Shown: piece by piece, positions 49,418 through 59,689 of the stretch
Position numbering within the stretch: position 1 is the first letter of the stretch
Layout of the letters: every line of letters begins with the position of its first letter
Notes under the pieces: generated by a model
What the model was told of the DNA's origin: nothing
Seen by the model: the letters and a program-made list of their open reading frames with translations, nothing else
Databases searched by the model: none
Source: Pomphorhynchus laevis
Lineage: Eukaryota > Acanthocephala > Palaeacanthocephala > Echinorhynchida > Pomphorhynchidae
NCBI GenBank assembly: GCA_012934845.2
Contig: WNNJ02002649.1
Location: 62,001-126,000, forward strand
DNA length: 64,000 nucleotides
Reading direction: 5' to 3'
Position numbers and translations under genes: made by a program

Positions 49418-49812
49418 TGATTGCCATTTTTATAGTAATATATAATGATTTTGAATAAATAATTAGCTGGTATAATTTAATTGAGCTTTTGCCCATTTAA
49501 CATTCAATAATAAACATTCATTGATTATAACAATAAGAAAGCTTATACTTTCTCTGTGTATTTTGTAAATGTAACTTGTTATTTATAATAACAGACTACA
49601 AAAATAAATCTGGAAAGTAATTGTGATTTTATCGTTATTTTAAAGGACTGTGCAAAATTGGCGACATTCTTCATAAGTTTCAAAGTTATTTGCGTTGCCG
49701 TTGCATCCACCAAATTTAAAGAGAAGACATATTTCTAAGGTGGAATTAAAATAGAAACGTGTTAGGCTACTTCTGCAAGGTGATCCATCTTTTAACGGTA
49801 AGGCACAAATTT

Positions 49813-50104
49813 CTAAAAAAAATAGACAAAAAGCATTTCCTTTCGTTTTATAACGTTGTAATTACTTCGCCGGCGTCGTTTGTCTTGTTGGTTCTTCTTC
49901 TTCGATACATTAGTGTTATTGTCGCCATAGCTGTGACAATGGTCATACGATTCACACAGTTTCTTCTCAATTAAAGGTATTTTGCAATTTTTATGATAAT
50001 TAGGATCCGGATTGTACTCAGCAAAGTGACGGACACGAGTTGTAGTTCCTATTCCACACATTGATGAGCACGGAGACCAGCTTGACCATTCGGTAGTCCA
50101 ACAT
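49813..50104 (-). CDS. Thrombospondin type-1 repeat protein, last exon
   Basis: Begins after acceptor atcaag and reads CWTTEWSSWSPCSSMCGIG, then TTTRVRHF and six cysteines in the TSP1 spacing (WSxWSxCSxxCG core). After the repeat (ending YDHCHSYGD) it has a basic tail with KKKNQQDKRRRRSN and stops at 49813. TSP1 repeats are extracellular adhesion and guidance modules, so the protein should be secreted or on the cell surface. The tail lacks a membrane span. The upstream part of the gene lies at higher coordinates. The parent family (spondin, semaphorin-5, ADAMTS-like, other) cannot be decided. Confidence 0.9.
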
Positions 50105-50179
50105 CTTGATGTTAAAAACAAAAAAATATTAATAATTTGTAGCTTAATTTTAATGTATTTTTTATTTTATTTGTCTTAC

Positions 50180-50359
50180 CTTGGAGATATTTTACACATG
50201 GGATTTTCACTAAAGCAAACTCTCTTTTCTCTGAGCTTTGAATTACATTTAGCTAACAATGCATCTTTGGTAGAAATGTATACTCTGGATCTTGACTGTA
50301 TACCCTTACCGCATCTGGCACTACACTGTGACCATATGGTCCAATCACCGAGTGTACAT
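50180..50359 (-). CDS. Thrombospondin type-1 repeat protein, penultimate exon
   Basis: Encodes a full TSP1 repeat: CTLGDWTIWSQCSARCGKG, then SRVYIS and RVCFSENPMCKISPR. It is 180 bp with the same phase at both ends (split AG|A arginine), the classical one-exon-one-repeat design that allows repeat multiplication. Donor ccaag|gtaaga; 75-bp intron to the last exon. The acceptor is either cctag (chosen, symmetric phase) or ataag seven bases earlier. Confidence 0.88.
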
Positions 50360-50950
50360 CTAGGATCTTATATAAGCAATATCATTAGGGATTAGTAAAT
50401 ACTGTTATGGTTTTAGAAAATGCACTTAATTAATAAATGTAAATTAACTGTTCAACCAGTGGTTAGAAAATGATAATTTGTTCCTTGCAGATATTATTAA
50501 TCTTATTTTAATTTACAGTTTATATTTTTTATTCTTACTTCAATTTCCAGTTTTTATTTTTGAACATATATATATACTTACAGATTACACATTATATCGT
50601 TTGATGCGCCAAGTGCATTATGATTTATGCACAAATTCAAGAAGATCACTGTGATCATTGCAGAGTTTAATAATCTGCTGCTACCATCCGATTATTTTGC
50701 ACCATAACAATTGAATGCAATATATTTTATAATAGATATTGCATTGGTATTATAATAGTGTTGGCGAAATACATTCGATATTTTGTTTTTAATAAAATGT
50801 TTTAAAATTTAGTATTTTTGGATTTGCAGTATGTTTGCTTATAGAAATAAAAAGTAAATTTTCTTAATGTTTGGAGGAAATCTTTATTAGTGAAAACATT
50901 TTTAACGCTTATGTACTTATTCATAGCGATTTATAAATAAAATTGTGACT
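50360..50950. other. Region upstream of the TSP1 exons
   Basis: AT-rich; no further TSP1 exon recognised on the minus strand here. Confidence 0.45.
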
Positions 50951-50966
50951 CAAAATAAAGCATTTT

Positions 50967-51150
50967 TAGAACAAATCAAATCAATTGAAATGTTCTTGAT
51001 GATACTGAACGTTACTATAATCTTATCTATAAGCCAAAAGCAGTACGCTACATTTCAGTATTTGTGTACCTCATCAGCTACTTATCCAATACTTACGTTT
51101 CACATTTCGGTCCTTTTAATGATTGCTAACTATCACTTCACTCGTCTGCT
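50967..51150 (-). repeat. Hammerhead-bearing dispersed repeat, copy 1
   Basis: Minus strand matches 63795-63977 over most of its length: gcagacgagt, ggaccgaaa, gtgaaacgtaagtattgga, the ribozyme core, then atagtaacgttcag and atttcaatygatttgattt. Similar only to these repeats, no coding content. Confidence 0.85.
51038..51083 (-). ncRNA. Type-I hammerhead ribozyme
   Basis: Minus strand, 5' to 3': stem I strand AAGUAG, core CUGAUGA, stem II GGUA-CACAAA-UACU, core GAAA, short stem III closed by A-U with U-G and G-C inside a UAG loop, cleavage triplet GUA, then stem I strand CUGCUU, which pairs with AAGUAG with one G-U. All invariant core bases are present and predicted cleavage follows the A at plus position 51044. 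Small stem III and open stem I are typical of hammerheads in Penelope elements and retrozymes. Activity is inferred from the fold only; loop-loop contacts were not assessed. Confidence 0.75.
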
Positions 51151-52430
51151 TTTATTGGCAATTAGATTTAATGAAATACTTTCATTTTACATTTTGCAAA
51201 TTTAATTGAAATCATTTATTATTTTAAATTAAATCAGCATTGGTAATTACCTCCTAATATAATACCTCCGTTTCAGTTTCGATCCTTAAAATTTTAAATT
51301 GTTACAATGACTGCACAATTGTATTAACTTCATATCAAATAAGTTATCATTCATTATGACATAAAATCATGTATGATAATATTATAATCTTAATAGTAGA
51401 TTGTGTGTCATAAACTGGCTTAAAAAGATATAAGCGGTTTTCGTAAGTTACTAGGTTGTTTCAACCGCTATTTCTTACGCAATATAACAGTGAGCAGAAT
51501 AATTACAAATTATGATGTTTTTTATAGAACAACATATTTATCTAACGCATGTTTACCCATTGTATGCCTATCTAAAAGTGTGATTTCATTTTAGTAATAT
51601 ACTTTTATTAATTTATATTAAATTGTATTTAAAATTTAAAATATTCTGATTGAACTTAAGTTCTGATTTAATTAACTAAATGATGTTTTCTAAGAATAAT
51701 TTTAATATTCGTTTTTACTAATTCGTAAAATATCGTTATTCGATCTTTTATATTTGATGTTGTTTGGATGCAAGAAAGTTACAAATATATTTCATTTGAA
51801 TATATTTAATGTATATTCTTTGCAAATTTAAGTATATTTTTACAGGTCAAGTTCTATTTTTTATTTTTAATATTGACCGTTATAATGGAGTATTGCATTA
51901 TTGCTTGCTTCAACTAATCTCATATATGTAGAAAACAACTCTCAACTAATTCAACACAGAGTATATTATATACATCGATTTGAATTATTCATCGATAATG
52001 AATTATCGTAAAATATATTTTCATTTTGCATTTACAAAATGAAAACATAATGATTATAATGATAAATATAAATTATATATTATAAAATATATAATATATA
52101 ATATATCATTATATTTATAATGATCATTATAAATATAATGATCCGCTGTTACATTATCACAAACAATTTCATGTAACATGTCACTTGTATATATAAAGGC
52201 TAGTAATTAATTAAATATTTCGTCAACTAAATGATGGTGTCTTCAAAATTCTGTTTTTAATTTTAAAATGCTACATATTATTATATACAAGTAAAAAATC
52301 AAGATCAAAGTAAAATAAAACGGTCAAAACAAAAAACTTGGACAATATTATTAAGGAAAAAAGCATAATGTTGCATGAACAATAAAAGACAAAATATGAA
52401 TCGGAATGAGACATTATGGGGAAAGTAATT
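51151..52430. other. AT-rich spacer with palindromes
   Basis: No gene seen. Holds AT inverted repeats at about 52035-52142 built on ataatgatcattat and atataatatat. Confidence 0.5.
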
Positions 52431-52840
52431 ATTTTTGTATATAAATGCCATTCCCAGAAAAAAAGAAATTGAATATTTCTTCGATATTTCGTTCGCTAAC
52501 CGTGGACATTTTCAAGAAGTATCTGAAACAATAAAACACAAGTAAAGTTACAATGTATGAAAAACAAAATAATTTTGGACATTCAAATTTGGTTCGAAGA
52601 ACTTCATCGCGACAACCTCCATAACTAATAGGCACTTTAAGTTAGGCTCGGAAATCAAAACTGACACATTGTCAAAGTCATGTCATGACCAGTTTGAATA
52701 GCATGGTTTGCTAATGCTGACTGCGCTGATGTTGTGAGTGATTTCTTATGTTCTTTTAATCTTGTTTTTAGCGTACGTCCAGTTTGTCCTATGTATATAC
52801 TTATACAATCCCTACACCCAACCCTATAGACTACACCCAT
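52431..52840 (-). pseudogene. Inverted 3'-end copy of Penelope element 2 (GIY-YIG part)
   Basis: Minus strand reads MGVVYRVGCRDC, SIYIGQTGRTLKTRLKEH and SALANHAIQTGHD (GIY-YIG core), then after a frameshift YGGCRDEVLRTKF and a hydrophobic stretch. Differs from the plus-strand copy by a few substitutions (VYR versus VYS, STVS versus SAVS) and lacks its 186-bp tandem duplication. Confidence 0.88.
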
Positions 52841-52895
52841 AAGCTAGATTGGATTACACACATAAGCTAGATATTACTACACCTATGATCCAGAT

Positions 52896-53820
52896 ATGGA
52901 TTTTGATTTGTCCAAAATCCATAAGCTATATTGTCCCTTACGTCCAATTGTGTCAATGAAATGTGCATTTAACTATGGTGTAGAAAAATTCTTGTCAAGT
53001 CTGCTAAAATCTCTTGTGATGTCAATTCCTACGAAAGTGCTAAATACTACTGATTTTGTTAACAAATTGAGAGCATTAGACTTAAATCAGATAACGTATG
53101 TAATTTTCACATTAGATGTGAAATCACTATTTACGAATGTGTCAGTAGATGATGCTGTCGACTTTGCGTTATCAAGACTCGGATCTCCTTGGACAGATAG
53201 TGAAAATTTGGTTAAATGTAGGAGATTATTTCCTTTAATAGCATTATATATAATCAACTATTCGGTGTAGCGACGGGATCACCAATCGGCCCCGCCTTGG
53301 CTGACTTGTATATGCGAAAGTTAGAGGAAGAGGCTATAAGCCATTGTAATATACGACCTATCGCATGTTATCGTTACATCAATGATATATTTGTCATTTG
53401 GCCAGAAAGTCGTGATAAAGCAGATGATTTCGTCAAATTCTTCAATACATCGAATCCTCGGATAGAAATGACAATTACCTGGCCCTCTAACGAGCTTTTA
53501 CCATTCCTAGTTTTGACCACTGAAGTTTTGACCACTTATGTCTCCGTCACTTAAGCTTTCAGAAAATCCACAGAAACTAGCTTGTATATTCCGTGATACA
53601 ACAGTCATTCAGTATCAACAAAACTAGGTGTGTTTAGTGGCTTCTGTTTAAGAGCATATCGAATTTGTAACAAAGAAGTTTATCTAAACGCCGAATTAAG
53701 CAAGCTCCTCAGAATATTTACATCTCTTGGCTACCCAATAGATAGCTTACACAAAATCATTAACAGAATAAAAAAAACGCATTCACACTTCCACTCCATT
53801 CGACTTAATTGATCGTCAAA
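52896..53820 (+). pseudogene. Penelope element 2 reverse transcriptase
   Basis: Starts KIHKLYCPLRPIVSM, then motif A FTLDVKSLFTNVS (about 53107-53145), a frameshift near 53270, motif B GVATGSPIGPALADLYM, and motif C CYRYINDIFVI, where the first catalytic aspartate is asparagine. The thumb follows at 53630-53812 (LSKLLRIFTSLGYPIDSLHK). At least three frameshifts or stops plus the altered catalytic residue show it is inactive. Confidence 0.88.
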
Positions 53821-53923
53821 AATTGAAACACTGGTTTTATATTCCCGCAATGGGTAGTTTAAGTGAGAACATACTTAGTATAAAATAAGCAGATACGTTT
53901 TCCAATCATAATTACAATTAAAA

Positions 53924-54590
53924 ATGTCTTTTGGTACGCGATGTACTTATCATCTTGATGCACTAGTCACCAAACCAAGAAGAACTAATTTTGATAAGAT
54001 GGGTGTAGTCTATAGCGTTGGGTGTAGGGATTGTATAAGTATATACATAGGACAAACTGGACGTACGCTAAAAACAAGATTAAAAGAACATAAGAAATCA
54101 CTCACAACATCAGCGCAGTCGGCATTAGCAAACCATGCTATTCAAACTGGTCATGACATGACTTTGACAATGTGTCAGTTTTGATTTCCGAGCCTAACTT
54201 AAAGTGCCTATTAGTTATGGAGGTTGTCGCGATGAAGTTCTTCGAACCAAATTTGAATGTCCAAAATTATTTTGTTTTTCATACATTGTAACTTTACTTG
54301 TGTTTTATTGTTTCAGATACTTCTTGAAAATGTCCGCGGTTAGCGAACGATGACAATGTGTCAGTTTTGATTTCCGAGCCTAACTTAAAGTGCCTATTTG
54401 TTATGGAGGTTGTCGCGATGAAGTTCTTCGAACCAAATTTGAATGTCCAAAATTATTTTGTTTTTCATACATTGTAACTTTACTTGTGTTTTATTGTTTC
54501 AGATACTTCTTGAAAATGTCCGCGGTTAGCGAACGAAATATCGAAGAAATACTCAATTTCTATTTTTCTGGGAATGACATTTAGATACAA
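53924..54590 (+). pseudogene. Penelope element 2 GIY-YIG endonuclease and 3' end
   Basis: Reads VVYSVGCRDC, IYIGQTGRTLKTRLKEH and ANHAIQTGHDM, with the catalytic Arg in TRLKEH. The frame breaks at MCQF/stop (54181-54183); the continuing frame gives VSVLISEPNLK and VMEVVAMKF, with the expected catalytic Glu. The 3' part is tandemly duplicated. Confidence 0.88.
54165..54536 (+). repeat. 186-bp tandem duplication in Penelope element 2
   Basis: 54165-54350 and 54351-54536 are almost identical, both starting tgacaatgtgtcagttttga and ending ggttagcgaacga. The inverted copy at 52.4-52.8 kb has this segment once. Confidence 0.95.
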
Positions 54591-54594
54591 AAAA

Positions 54595-55207
54595 TGTATA
54601 AAACAAAGTGAAATAAGCAAAAAATAAGCAAACAGCAGAATATATCGGTAAAAGAACTGATTTGTATTAATTAGTTCATTTAATATTTTTAGAATAAACA
54701 AGCAAAGCAAAGCATATATCAGTAAATGAACTAATTTGTATGCAATTGGAATCACAAAATCGCCGATAAATTATAAATTAATTTCAGATCTGTTAATAAT
54801 ATATCTTAAAATTAAAATCGGAACTGTTCCTGTGCATTATATTATTTTTCTTCGTAAATAATGATTTATATGCAATGTATGAGAGGTAATCCAGTTTATA
54901 TGAAAACCACATCATTTAATTCAATATAGACTTAGGTTTAATCAAAGTTCCTTTAATATAAAATAATTATTTTGTGGAAATTGTGATTCAGCTTATAATT
55001 ATAAGGAAATAAAATAAAATTGAGTAAAGACATTTCAAATCACAAATATAAATTAATGAAGTCATATAATATGATTGGATCTACTATAACACAGCATCTT
55101 ATCAATTTACATAATAAAATTAATGGTGTAATTTACACGTCTTTGCTGGACACGTGAATGCATGTCTAGAGATGTGAGCATTCATTTGCTACCCCAATTA
55201 TTGCACT
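54595..55207. other. Spacer, nothing recognised
   Basis: AT-rich sequence with a local duplication of caaaaaataagcaaa-like words. It is the 3' flank of the unrecognised minus-strand gene. Confidence 0.45.
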
Positions 55208-55350
55208 TTATTGGTATATATATAATACATTAGTAGCGAAAATGCCATTAGTTGTAAAATGAAATTCGCAAAAGTAACCTAATGCTCGTGTTTCTGAATA
55301 TTCCATGTCATTGAGTTGTTTTGCAGCAATATCGAAATTCAAGGATGACA
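55208..55350 (-). CDS. Unrecognised gene, exon e
   Basis: After acceptor attttcag it reads SSLNFDIAAKQLNDMEYSET then RALGYFCEFHF, and ends in TAA at 55208. A donor earlier in this segment (aat|gtatta) cannot be excluded, so the true C-terminus is uncertain. Confidence 0.55.
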
Positions 55351-58300
55351 CTGAAAATATTATAAAATTATATTAAATTTATCTTGTACAATAATAATAA
55401 GAGCAAAGATGAACCTTGTGGCATCGAAAATAAATCTGTTTCAACAGCATCTTTGATATCAAAATTACTATTCTAAATAAATAAGAGTAAAAAATTATAC
55501 AAATAAATTGTATTTATGTAAATTATTTTAAAATATAGAACGGTAAATTAGCTAACGCTGTATTTAAATTCGATCTTCTAAAATTCAAATTCTACGTTCA
55601 TTTAAACTATACGTTTTTGAGGTATTTAGTGCACAATAAAAATATCATTAAATGTAACAAAATACAATTAGTTACAATACAAATAAAAAACATTTTAACT
55701 TGAAATGTAGGAGAATACAAATTATTGCAATGTTCATTACATTGTGATAATTCCTGTCGAGATTAATTACTAAGATCTCAAAATGTTTGATTTATGTCTT
55801 CTTCAAAAAAAACAAGGTAATTTATCATTCTATGAATATAAACAATCAATAAAGATATTTGATACTGTTACATACGAAAACGTACGCCTGACCATATTTA
55901 CCTTTGTTTTATTGGAAAGTGGTAAGCTTTAGACACTCTTCGATAATAAACTCATTGATTTTCACTGAATATTCCTTTTTATGGGAATTATCAGCAAAAC
56001 GAAATCATCAGCAAATCCCATTTTTGTTTGTACATACTTTAGTAAGAAGTAAATAAAATTTCGTGTCAGTTATGAATCAGATCGCATTGTTGTATTTATT
56101 GCAGAAAATAAATTGGACTCGATATTAAGGTACACCGAGGAGCGAATTAAATCCAAGAACCATCAATGCTATCACTCCTTGAAAAGTCATGAGATGAAGT
56201 GCAAACGGAAAAATACTGTCTGCTGTTAAGGAAGGGGAGTGCACTTGGACGAGAGGTATTTTCAGATGTGTCCAAGACTTGTGAGGAGCCCTGCATTTTA
56301 TGTTAAAGTATAAACTCTAAAATATGTTTAATGAAAGAGTTCACTATCGTTCTATACATAAAAATAAAGGTAACTCATTAGAATGTACCAGCTTCTGATT
56401 CATTGATCTTATAGAGCAATCATTCAAAGATGTTGATAAAGAAATGGAAAAGCGCATGATATTCACTGTTGAAATTGATTTAAATCATTTTGAATTCGTG
56501 ACATGTCATTTTACAATAAATACACTGTTCATTTATCCTTAAAAAAATCGAAGCAATAGAGAAATAAAATACTGTAGAAGATAACAACTTATTTTTATCG
56601 ACGTTGAAAATGCTTTAGGCAGCATCCCCAAGACTACGTACGATGCAGTATTAACACCGACATGAATTGCAAATGTTAGATCCATGTGGATAATCAACTT
56701 TCTAACACACATTAAAATCTTTAGATGAGCATATCAAGTATCATCAAGTTCTCTTCGATTGGCAATTGATCCGGGTGACTTCTCGAAATCGATACGCAAA
56801 GAAACACCAAGGAGATAATTTACGGTGATAAATTGTATTGAATATGAAAAAAGCTCGATCAAAATACAATCATTGTAAAGATGCGCTGGAAATACATGGC
56901 CTAATGTAACATCTTAAAGACAAAGATAATGCAAGTGAGAAATCGGAAGATTCCATCATTTCAACTTTTAATGTTAGGATAATGCGCCTGATTTACAAGC
57001 TCTCCTTGAATGATCTTATTAACAACGATGAATTTCTGAACCGAACAGTTTCATTGATACAACTGAGCTTATTTGGTGAGCTACTCGCAATTTGCCGTTC
57101 ATTATACTCTATTTAAAATCAAAATAAATATATATAATTACGGTATTGTTCTTCAAATTATAAAAGCGCGAAATTATTGCCGTTAATAAATTATTATTAA
57201 CTATAATTTATTGTTGAATAAATTATCTTCTCTGAAATTTACTCATGAAAGAAACAACGTTTGTTATTATTAAAATGAAAAAGAATTATTCGTTTGAAAC
57301 TTTTTCTGTCTTGCTGTTTATAAAAAACAATGCGATAGAACTAAATAGATCGTGAGTAACCTATTTTTAAGCTTTATAGAATATGAATTTGTTCATAACT
57401 GTGTAAAAACTAAATCAAAACAATATAAATATATGAAATATATGTTTCGATACATTGATGATATATGTGTATTTAATTCTAATAATTTTTATTCAATTAG
57501 TGAGCACATTTATCCAGAAAGTCTTATTCTTAACAAAATCAATATTAATGATAAAGAATGTGTATATCTAGATATGAACATTAAATTAACATTAACTAAA
57601 ACTACTATTAATTTATATCGTAAAGATGACATATTTAAATTTACAAGAAACATATTTTTGCATGAGCATTCATGCATACCATATAATATGAAATATAATA
57701 CATTAAATAAGAAATTTTAAGAATTGAAACAATATGTAATGATATTGGCTTTCTTCAAAATCATTTAAATAATTTAATAGATACATATTTTAAACTCGGT
57801 TACTATAAAAATAACATCAAGCAGAAAATAGTAAAATATATAAATCAACACAATAATCTAAAGAATAAATTTAAACTCTTAAGTGACAATTTTTTATGGA
57901 TGGATAATAAATAATATACTTTGTATTAGAATAAGATACTAGATAGTTATTTCAGAGGAAATACATCATTAGCATGTATTTGGCCCCGCTGCTATGTTGG
58001 GTAGAGGAGTTATGGGCCGAAACCTGATAGCATAGCAGTTCCTCCTGATGACCTCTAATTCTTATTCTGATACAACGTCTGTTATTTATTAGTCAATTCA
58101 TAAAAATGACGTTTATTTTAAATTTCATTTTTTTTATTTTAACTTGATTTAACTTATAGAAAATCTAAAAACAATTATTTATTTAATTATTAAATTATTA
58201 AATTTTGATTTAGCATTATTATGTTTTGTTTATTTTATAATTATATTAAATACGTATACTCAGGTATCATACCTTAATAAAAAGGGTTATAAGTAAAAAA

Positions 58301-59689
58301 CAGACATGCTAATATTGTGGCCAACAGTCAGTAAATACTGCAGTTGTTTTCTTTAAAAAGCGAAAATATTTGAAAATATATTATAGATTAAGACAAAATC
58401 AGTAATGAGGAAGACATTATTCAAATGTATTTGACATTTATTGAGATAATGCTATTAATTACACGTTTTAAATTATTTTTAAAGCGTGTAATCTATGATT
58501 GTGAAGATTAAGGAGAACCTAAACCATTGTAAAATTGCAATAAAAATCGATAAATTTCAATTCGCAGTTATATAATCAAAATACAGATTGCATTCAAAAC
58601 GATCCTTAAATTATAAAATTTATTATTTTATAACTTTACTAATTTATAACCTAATTTTGTTAGCATACGCGATATAGTAAAGTAGTAACATTGAAGAAAT
58701 TTCCTAATAGATTTGTAAACATGTCACGAACCAAAATTTTACTGAAATTTAAGTTTTAAATTTGAAAAATAATTTAAATTTTTAATTAATACATTTATTA
58801 TTATAATTAATAAAACGTGTGTTTAAAACAAAAATCGCATGTTTATCGCATTTGACAGTAATGATGGCTATGCCTTCCTAATCCTAACAAAAAGACAAAT
58901 AGACATACGAACTCTCTAATTTTGTCGCTTATAATGAAGTTCTGCTTGTAAAAATGAGTAAAGAACATTATACTCTACGAAAACAATGAATAACTTAATA
59001 AATTATCCAGATGTTTGTTCTTAGTAAATTTTGTTTTAATTTACTAATCGACGCATCGTTATTGATAAACATGAGTCAAATTATACATTTTATATATTTT
59101 TAGACGTTACTTTTAATTAAACAAAGAATATATATATTTACCTCGAAACTCAAAAGTTCTAGTGAGGTTTTGACTCCGCTTTGCCATTCACAGCCCAAGC
59201 TTTGATTGAGAAGATTTAGTTCTTTGCCTACAGAAAGAGCATTTTGCAAGTAAAACACAAGGAATACATTTCTAAAAATGAGTTAAGTACCGAATGTGAA
59301 AACACTTTGATTGCACAAAGCACTCATCATCACGGTTATCATAGTATGTTCAGTGTTTGCCATGATGATAATTTTGTCGTCATCTGTGATTAGAGGCGAA
59401 AATTCCTGGACATCCATGATCCAATCACTTTCTAACTATATCATAAACAAGGACTGAGATAATAATTACAAAATTAGAAACAATTAATTAACAATAAAAA
59501 TTTATAAATAATCAAACAAAATTTATAGACTTACCTGCATTTCTTTTAGTTCTCGATAGAGTGGTGGAATATATCCATCCTCAAGGTATTCATCAAAAAT
59601 AAAATTCGCATCCTCAATAAATCGTTGAAGGTTGAAACTATTGGAATGTGAAATTGCTAGTCCATCGAGCCAATGAATTAATGAAAATC
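55208..59689 (-). CDS. Unrecognised multi-exon gene, 3' part (five exons)
   Basis: Five open segments on the minus strand join in phase in transcript order: 59535-59689, 59435 down to about 59320, 59142-59271, 55415-55472 and 55208-55350, ending with TAA at 55208. They give about 190 residues, soluble-looking, acidic in parts, without an obvious membrane span. Features include DANFIFDEYLEDGYIPPLYR, SPLITDDDKIIIMANTEH, FYLQNALSVGKELN and SLGCEWQSGVKTSLELLSFE. Codon-like composition, splice sites and conserved phase argue for a real gene. I cannot assign a family. The ~3.7-kb intron between the third and fourth exons has received a Naiad-like insertion. It might be the same transcription unit as the TSP1 exons downstream, but the TAA argues against it. 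Confidence 0.6.
55415..55472 (-). CDS. Unrecognised gene, exon d
   Basis: 58-bp exon reading NSNFDIKDAVETDLFSMPQ after acceptor atttag. Its donor (acaag|gttcat) is weak but gives phase 1, which the next exon needs. Confidence 0.55.
55473..57351. other. Large intron of the unrecognised gene, 3' half
   Basis: At about 56560-57060 the plus strand has many stops but a weakly reverse-transcriptase-like start (DVENALGSIPKTTYDAVL). I treat it as a possible non-LTR relic only. The remainder is AT-rich. Confidence 0.4.
57352..57920 (+). pseudogene. Naiad-like Penelope reverse transcriptase, 5'-truncated copy C
   Basis: Begins at LFLSFIEYEFVHNC, directly after motif B, contains motif [16 protein letters not shown] and runs to NTLNKKF, where small deletions break the frame near 57707. 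The rest ([20 protein letters not shown] onward) is readable in another frame. Very similar to copy B throughout, so this is a young truncated insertion, in the intron of a minus-strand gene and antisense to it. Confidence 0.88.
57959..58262 (+). repeat. Terminal repeat (pLTR) of Naiad-like copy C
   Basis: Very similar to 49103-49417, with gctgctatgttgggtagagg, ccgaaacctgatagcat and cctgatgacctctaattctt. It ends aatacgtatactcag. Confidence 0.9.
58263..59141. other. Large intron of the unrecognised gene, 5' part
   Basis: AT-rich, no recognised feature. Confidence 0.45.
59142..59271 (-). CDS. Unrecognised gene, exon c
   Basis: After acceptor tttttag it reads NVFLVFYLQNALSVGKELN and QSLGCEWQSGVKTSLELLSF, donor ttcgag|gtaaat, phase 0. 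Confidence 0.68.
59320..59435 (-). CDS. Unrecognised gene, exon b
   Basis: After acceptor gatatag it reads LESDWIMDVQEFSPLITDDD and KIIIMANTEHTMITVMMSA in phase 0. The donor is uncertain: gtgcaa close to 59315-59320 keeps phase with the next exon and leaves a 45-bp intron. Confidence 0.6.
59535..59689 (-). CDS. Unrecognised gene, exon a
   Basis: After acceptor atttaag it reads FSLIHWLDGLAISHSNSFNL and QRFIEDANFIFDEYLEDGY to KEMQ, donor atgcag|gtaagt. A later acceptor (ggactag) inside is possible. A broken copy of its middle lies at 59846-59903. Confidence 0.65.

Larger units (their letters stand above)
52431..54594 (+). mobile_element. Penelope-like retroelement 2 with inverted 3'-end copy
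   Basis: A unit of about 2.16 kb. Its left end (52431-52840) is a reverse-complement copy of its right end (about 54000-54594), including the GIY-YIG coding region. Between them is a reverse transcriptase in the plus sense. Inverted partial copies of the 3' end at the 5' side are a known outcome of Penelope insertion. No target-site duplication is obvious. Confidence 0.85.

Noticed and set aside
56560..57060. Non-LTR reverse transcriptase
   Set aside because: Only a short DVENALGSIPKT stretch is suggestive; the rest has stops in every frame and no further motif could be confirmed.
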